Below are positions 15,952 through 19,828 of a DNA stretch of 19,828 nt, piece after piece (position 1 is the first letter of the stretch; each line of letters opens with the position of its first letter). The position numbers and the translations under genes are program-made. The stretch is from positions 1-19,828 of the forward strand of contig CAUZFZ010000174.1 of assembly GCA_963579025.1 (NCBI GenBank). Reading direction: 5' to 3'. This DNA comes from CAUZFZ01 sp963579025. Its GTDB lineage: Bacteria; Planctomycetota; Planctomycetia; Planctomycetales; Planctomycetaceae. Below the pieces are notes generated by a model that saw nothing but the letters and a program-made list of their open reading frames with translations, was not told the DNA's origin and searched no databases.

Positions 15952-16006
15952 GACGCATCTAAGAGGACAGTGAAGGTCAAACCATGAAGCATGTCGTGCC
16001 TCAGCC

Positions 16007-16060
16007 GTAGCCCGATTTCTCCGAAATCGGGACCTGCGGATTTCGGAGAAATCCGCCTAC
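16007..16060. repeat. REP-like double hairpin
   Basis: Two hairpins sit back to back: CCCGATTTC-TCC-GAAATCGGG (16011-16031) and GCGGATTTC-GGA-GAAATCCGC (16036-16056), each with 9 perfect pairs and a 3-base loop, separated by 4 bases. The halves are inverted copies of each other, so the whole 54-base unit from GTAG (16007) to CTAC (16060) is a larger near-palindrome. This matches the form of repetitive extragenic palindromes. It lies 55 bases after the GGT stop, where it could also end transcription or protect the mRNA end, though no T run follows. Confidence 0.75.
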
Positions 16061-16244
16061 AGCTTTCACGGTCTTGTTCCTGGACAGGTACTAAAGCGGC
16101 ATAGCGGCAACCATAGTCACGATGCCACACACGACACGCGAGTGCGCTGGCGTTTTGAGCCGGACGTGCGATCCTGCGTTCCCGACGCCCGGACCGAAAC
16201 TGCGACTGGGATCGACCACTTGATTCAGCAGGAGCGACGTGCGC

Positions 16245-19200
16245 ATGGCAGGAACTCGCCGATTACGACCGGTCATTGTTTGCCTGCTGGCTGTTTTCAC
16301 GATGGCCGCTGTCGCCCGGATGGCCGATGCTCAGACGAGAATCCCGGAGTTCACGGGAGATCGGCTCTACGTCTCGGGCGTCAACAATGTCTACAAGTCC
16401 GTCGTCGACGAGATCACGAAACTCGAAGCCGAGTCTGCTCAGAGGTACTACGTCGTTGTCGTGCAGACATCAGGCTCCGGCGACTGGGCCACGAAGAACT
16501 ACACGGACCGACTGCACCGCAGCTGGATACAAAAAGCCGCACGCAGCGGTATCGACTTCGACACGAAACGATCCGTCGTCATCGTCCTTGCGGAGCGGAA
16601 TCGCCAGCTCTCCGTACGAGCGGGAACGGAACTGCAGCAGAAATACGGGTTGCGAGGTCAGTCGATCGATCGCCAACTCGTGAAACCGCACTTTATTCGG
16701 TATGCCAAGTCGCGCAATTATCGGCAGGGACTGATCTCGCTGCTGAACGCTCTGGAGAAGTTCATCGTCGACCAGGACAAGGCTGCCGAACGCAAGGCCG
16801 CCCAGGCCCGGAAGCGGCTTGAGAATATTCGGCAGAACGCGGTCGCGACGGTCGAGAACGCCGAAACTCTGCACGCGAGCCTGCTGCAGCTGTTGGAAAA
16901 GGAATCCGATTCGACATTCGACCTGTCGGAGCTGACGCTTGAGGCTGAACGAACTGCGCCTCTGATCGCGCAGGCTCGGGCCAGACTTCAGAATGAGCCC
17001 GCGAAGGCTCAGAGTCTGGCGGATGCCGCACACGCGCGCATTCATCGAGCTTTCGGACGCGTGCGGAACCTGCATGCCACGCAGGAACGCGCCGTGTCCG
17101 AGTTGAACAATCTGCAGGATGCGTTGCACGCGATTGATGAGACGATTTCTGAACACGGCAAGGCCAGCATGCGAGTGACGTCGCCAGTCGAAGAAGCCAC
17201 CCGGCTGGCCGACTCACTCCACAGCATTGCCGAACAGACGAACCACGATCCAGAAGCAGCCATGGTGGCAATTGCCGGTCTACAGAATGCGATCGGCAGT
17301 TTGAAGAAGCAGTTGGCTCAGATTCCGGCGAAGCACGAAGCCGTCCGCAGGCAGCGATCGGTAGTTCAACTGCTCCATCAGCGGGTCGAGGAAGCACTGA
17401 AAGCTGGTCATGGCGACGGAGTTGCAACAACGAACCTGGTGAACGAAGTCACCAGTTTGAAACTCCCCGCGGTTCTGGCTGAAGACAGACCAGACTACGA
17501 CGCGACTCTGGCCCAGCTTCAGAAAGCCACAACCAGCCTCAAGCGGATCCAGAACTCGCTTCACAACGCGCGGGCCGAGCATCATTTCATGACGACGACG
17601 GTACCGCTGATTGCCCTGGGTTCGGTCACCGGTCTCCTCGTGCTAGGTCTGGTGATTCTGCGAGTGATTCACGTCAAACGTCGCAACAGATTGACCGGTC
17701 AGATTGCCGCGTTTTCGGAGCGATTGTCATCGCTCGACGAAACTCTCGACGGGCTCAAGGAACAGCATCGGAACCTGCCGCACATGGACGAGGATTTCAA
17801 GGAGCCGATGCGCGGCGACACGCTCCGAACGTACGACTCGGCCCAGGACGCTCTGGAAAGATGCCGAAAGCAATGGCTCAGACTCTGCGAGACGCGGGAC
17901 AAAGCACAGGACGCCCTGGACGACGAATCGTGGCTGACAAGCTCCGGATTCGTTGAAGGCTCGCGCATGATCTCCGAGTCCAGTGCGGATGCGGTGATTA
18001 ACACGGCATGGGATGAATGTGCCGTTGTGCTCGACCAACTCGAAGGCGCGCATGAATCCGCGACGATAGTACTCACGCAGGTCGACGAACTGCTCGAAAA
18101 ACTCGACGGCCAGCTTGAGCAAATCCGGGCGGCGAGACTTTCGACTTCACCGTACGACATGGACCGTCGTTCTGTCTCGGAAGTGCGAGACGCAGCCCAG
18201 GCCACACTCACGGCCGATCCGATCGGGGCTGAGGCGACGTTGACCCAACTGCTGGACGGTGTTCGAACTCTCGGCCAATGGACCGAACGGGTCGTTCAGA
18301 TCCAGGGCGGTACTGTCGAACTGAGCGACAAGCTGCAGGATGTCCGTGCGGAAGACAAAACCTGCCGCGACGACGGATTCCTGTTCTGCGAAGAGGGCGT
18401 CGATCCGGCGCCAATCTACCCGCGGGTGGAACAACATTTGTCCGAGTGCCGCAAGCGGCTCAACGAAGGGGCGGTCGACACGAGCAACGATCATCTTCGC
18501 GCGGCGATCGAGCTGGTTGGACATGCCGATTCGTTGATTCAAACACAGATCACGGAACGGGAATTCTGTCACTCGGAGACACACGCACGTCCGGCGGAGG
18601 TGGATCGACTGCGTGGATTCTTGCCGACCGTGCGGACGCAGTTCGACGAACTGGGTCGGGACTTCGCCGAAGACACGTGGTCCGAGCTGAAAGGCATCGA
18701 CGAGGCGGCACAGCAGGTCTTCGAACGGACCGACCAGTCGCTCAACGACGCAATTCAGGCCGGCTCCCAGAAGACTCAGCACTATGTTCAAGCGGCCGCG
18801 CTGTTTCGCGGCGTGCAACTGGAGCTGAATCATTTGGAAACAGGACTCGTCGCAGTCGGTCGACGGTTGAACGAACTCTCTGCCATGCGTGGCCGCTGCC
18901 TGGAGGAATTGCAGCAGGTGCGACAGTTCGGAGATCGCGTCCAGCAGTTTCTGACTTCCCGCACCGAAGACCGTCCGCGATCCAACCAGCGATGTGAGCG
19001 GGCGAGAAATTCGCTGGCACAAATTGCGACCGTCGCGGAAGCAGTTCCGGCCAACTGGACCGAAATCGAAGCTGACCTGAAGAGCGTCCGGGACGACCTG
19101 GTCAGCGCCGAGCAGATGGCACAGGCCGACATTCGACTCGCTCAACAGGCGCAGTTGGAAATTGCCGAAGCCGAACGGGAAATTCGCTCCGCGCAAAGCT

Positions 19201-19550
19201 TCTACGATTCAGGCTACCGAGCCGATCTCTATCGCGCAAACACGGAACTGTCGGACGCCGAAAATGCCAGGCGACGGCAGGACTATGAAGGAGCGATTCG
19301 TCTCGCCGATACGGCAGAAGTGTCAGCTCGAATGGCAACTCGCGAGGCGCAATCCAGGGCCGATACGAAACGTCGCCGCGAGGCACGTCGGCGAAGAGAA
19401 GCTCAACAGAACATGATGCGTCACTCATCGAGCGGCATCGGCGTTTCATTCGGAAGCAGCAGTTTCAGTGGCGGAAGCTCGTTCGGTGGTGGTAGCAGCA
19501 TCGGCGGTGGCAGTTCGTTCTCCAGCGGTACGAGTCAGAGCGGTTGGTAA
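16245..19550 (+). CDS. TPM-domain membrane protein with very long cytoplasmic coiled coil
   Basis: A 1101-residue protein from ATG 16245 (AGGAG at 16230-16234; GTG 16239 is the alternative). A signal peptide (residues 1-30, VIVCLLAVFTMAAVARMADA) precedes a TPM domain (about 32-180): VYKSVVDEITKLEAESAQRY, YYVVVVQTSGSGDWATKNY, SVVIVLAERNRQLSVRAGTE. Heptad-rich helices (about 180-440) lead to one transmembrane helix (about 448-470, PLIALGSVTGLLVLGLVIL) and a basic stop-transfer segment (HVKRRNR). About 590 residues of coiled coil with spectrin-like spacing follow, then a Gly/Ser-rich tail (about 1060-1101) ending in SQSGW. The Gly/Ser tail with terminal Trp is usual for TPM proteins, but common members are only 250-300 residues. 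TPM domains occur in photosystem-repair phosphatases and envelope proteins; the role here is unknown. The layout recalls a transmembrane strut or sensor. Confidence 0.9.
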   Translation: MAGTRRLRPVIVCLLAVFTMAAVARMADAQTRIPEFTGDRLYVSGVNNVYKSVVDEITKLEAESAQRYYVVVVQTSGSGDWATKNYTDRLHRSWIQKAARSGIDFDTKRSVVIVLAERNRQLSVRAGTELQQKYGLRGQSIDRQLVKPHFIRYAKSRNYRQGLISLLNALEKFIVDQDKAAERKAAQARKRLENIRQNAVATVENAETLHASLLQLLEKESDSTFDLSELTLEAERTAPLIAQARARLQNEPAKAQSLADAAHARIHRAFGRVRNLHATQERAVSELNNLQDALHAIDETISEHGKASMRVTSPVEEATRLADSLHSIAEQTNHDPEAAMVAIAGLQNAIGSLKKQLAQIPAKHEAVRRQRSVVQLLHQRVEEALKAGHGDGVATTNLVNEVTSLKLPAVLAEDRPDYDATLAQLQKATTSLKRIQNSLHNARAEHHFMTTTVPLIALGSVTGLLVLGLVILRVIHVKRRNRLTGQIAAFSERLSSLDETLDGLKEQHRNLPHMDEDFKEPMRGDTLRTYDSAQDALERCRKQWLRLCETRDKAQDALDDESWLTSSGFVEGSRMISESSADAVINTAWDECAVVLDQLEGAHESATIVLTQVDELLEKLDGQLEQIRAARLSTSPYDMDRRSVSEVRDAAQATLTADPIGAEATLTQLLDGVRTLGQWTERVVQIQGGTVELSDKLQDVRAEDKTCRDDGFLFCEEGVDPAPIYPRVEQHLSECRKRLNEGAVDTSNDHLRAAIELVGHADSLIQTQITEREFCHSETHARPAEVDRLRGFLPTVRTQFDELGRDFAEDTWSELKGIDEAAQQVFERTDQSLNDAIQAGSQKTQHYVQAAALFRGVQLELNHLETGLVAVGRRLNELSAMRGRCLEELQQVRQFGDRVQQFLTSRTEDRPRSNQRCERARNSLAQIATVAEAVPANWTEIEADLKSVRDDLVSAEQMAQADIRLAQQAQLEIAEAEREIRSAQSFYDSGYRADLYRANTELSDAENARRRQDYEGAIRLADTAEVSARMATREAQSRADTKRRREARRRREAQQNMMRHSSSGIGVSFGSSSFSGGSSFGGGSSIGGGSSFSSGTSQSGW

Positions 19551-19590
19551 CGCCGACCGAAACGTGGCTGTCGTCGATCATCCAGACGAA

Positions 19591-19646
19591 GTGGGTCGCG
19601 GGGGTGGCACTACACGGCAGCCACCCGTGCCGAGTGTCAGACCCAC
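19591..19646. repeat. Nested palindromes after the TPM gene
   Basis: An outer pair GTGGGTC (19591-19597) / GACCCAC (19640-19646) encloses an inner pair GGGTGGC (19602-19608) / GCCACCC (19620-19626). Both arms are perfect over 7 bases. The structure begins 41 bases after the TPM stop. It could serve as a transcription end, but no T run follows; it may instead be a dispersed extragenic repeat. Confidence 0.5.
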
Positions 19647-19657
19647 AAACGGACATC

Positions 19658-19717
19658 ATCTCGGATTCCACTTAATGGACACTCAATCCGAGATAAAATC
19701 CCGCCACTCCGAGATAA
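19658..19717. repeat. ATCTCGGATT / TCCGAGATAA repeat cluster
   Basis: ATCTCGGATT (19658-19667) is perfectly inverted as AATCCGAGAT (19685-19694) with a 17-base spacer. The core TCCGAGATAA then recurs as a direct repeat at 19687-19696 and 19708-19717, exactly 21 bases apart, two helical turns. Such inverted-plus-direct arrays at regular spacing are typical of recombinase or repressor binding sites. The rest of the window (19718-19828) shows no coding frame I can support; the protein that would use these sites must lie outside, if it exists. Confidence 0.55.
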
Positions 19718-19828
19718 CGTCCCGGTCGATCCAGCAATTCCCGGACGGTCTGTCTCCTCGGGGATTTTGGGGCTCAGAGCGGAGTGAGGAGGGTTTTGCT
19801 CGGACGATGGGGCTGGTGCGACTGGCTT

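Noticed and set aside
18147..19196. 349-codon minus-strand open frame inside the TPM gene
   Set aside because: It is a shadow of the coiled-coil coding region; its composition mirrors the sense codons and it has no domain.

Overview
The window looks like a chromosomal segment of a planctomycete (phylum Planctomycetota). The main reason is the protein content: a DUF1549/DUF1553 cytochrome c protein overlapping a DUF1501 protein, a TIGR03790-type C-terminus, an ECF sigma factor of the planctomycete kind, and PQQ-propeller and TPM-domain exported proteins. Base composition is moderately GC-rich. Shine-Dalgarno sequences are clear at some starts and absent at others. No tRNA, rRNA, CRISPR array or complete insertion sequence was found.

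Layout. Bases 2-511 (+) are the tail of a TIGR03790-like protein cut by the left edge. Converging on it is a two-gene minus operon: a double zinc-ribbon membrane protein (3543-2428), then an exported alpha/alpha-toroid-like protein of unknown function (2413-530). Bases 3544-3799 hold a degenerate IS110-type transposase start. Next on the plus strand come an exported PQQ-type beta-propeller (3800-5074), a 477-base gap, and a small exported histidine-rich protein (5552-6097). From 13779 down to 6163 five minus-strand genes run in one direction: an FHA-ECF sigma fusion, metF, a VTT/TVP38 membrane protein, a DUF1549/DUF1553 cytochrome c protein with a LamG insert, and a DUF1501 protein. The metF-VTT and DUF1553-DUF1501 junctions are tight. 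The sigma-metF junction holds a long inverted repeat. On the far side of a 366-base divergent intergenic region lie gamma-glutamyltransferase (14146-15951), a REP-like double hairpin (16007-16060) and a 1101-residue TPM-domain/coiled-coil membrane protein (16245-19550). The last 278 bases contain nested palindromes and a cluster of TCCGAGATAA repeats, perhaps the edge of a mobile element.

How the genes may work together. The DUF1553 and DUF1501 proteins form the typical planctomycete pair, probably an envelope redox or hydrolytic system acting on a carbohydrate-like ligand, as the LamG insert suggests. The FHA-sigma fusion is the only obvious transcription regulator. A phosphothreonine-reading module on a sigma factor suggests direct control by Ser/Thr kinase signalling. 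MetF supplies 5-methyl-THF for methionine synthesis, and GGT handles gamma-glutamyl compounds in the envelope. The two most unusual items are the FHA-sigma fusion and the very long TPM protein. Several N-termini were moved downstream from the longest reading frame, and each choice is explained in its entry.
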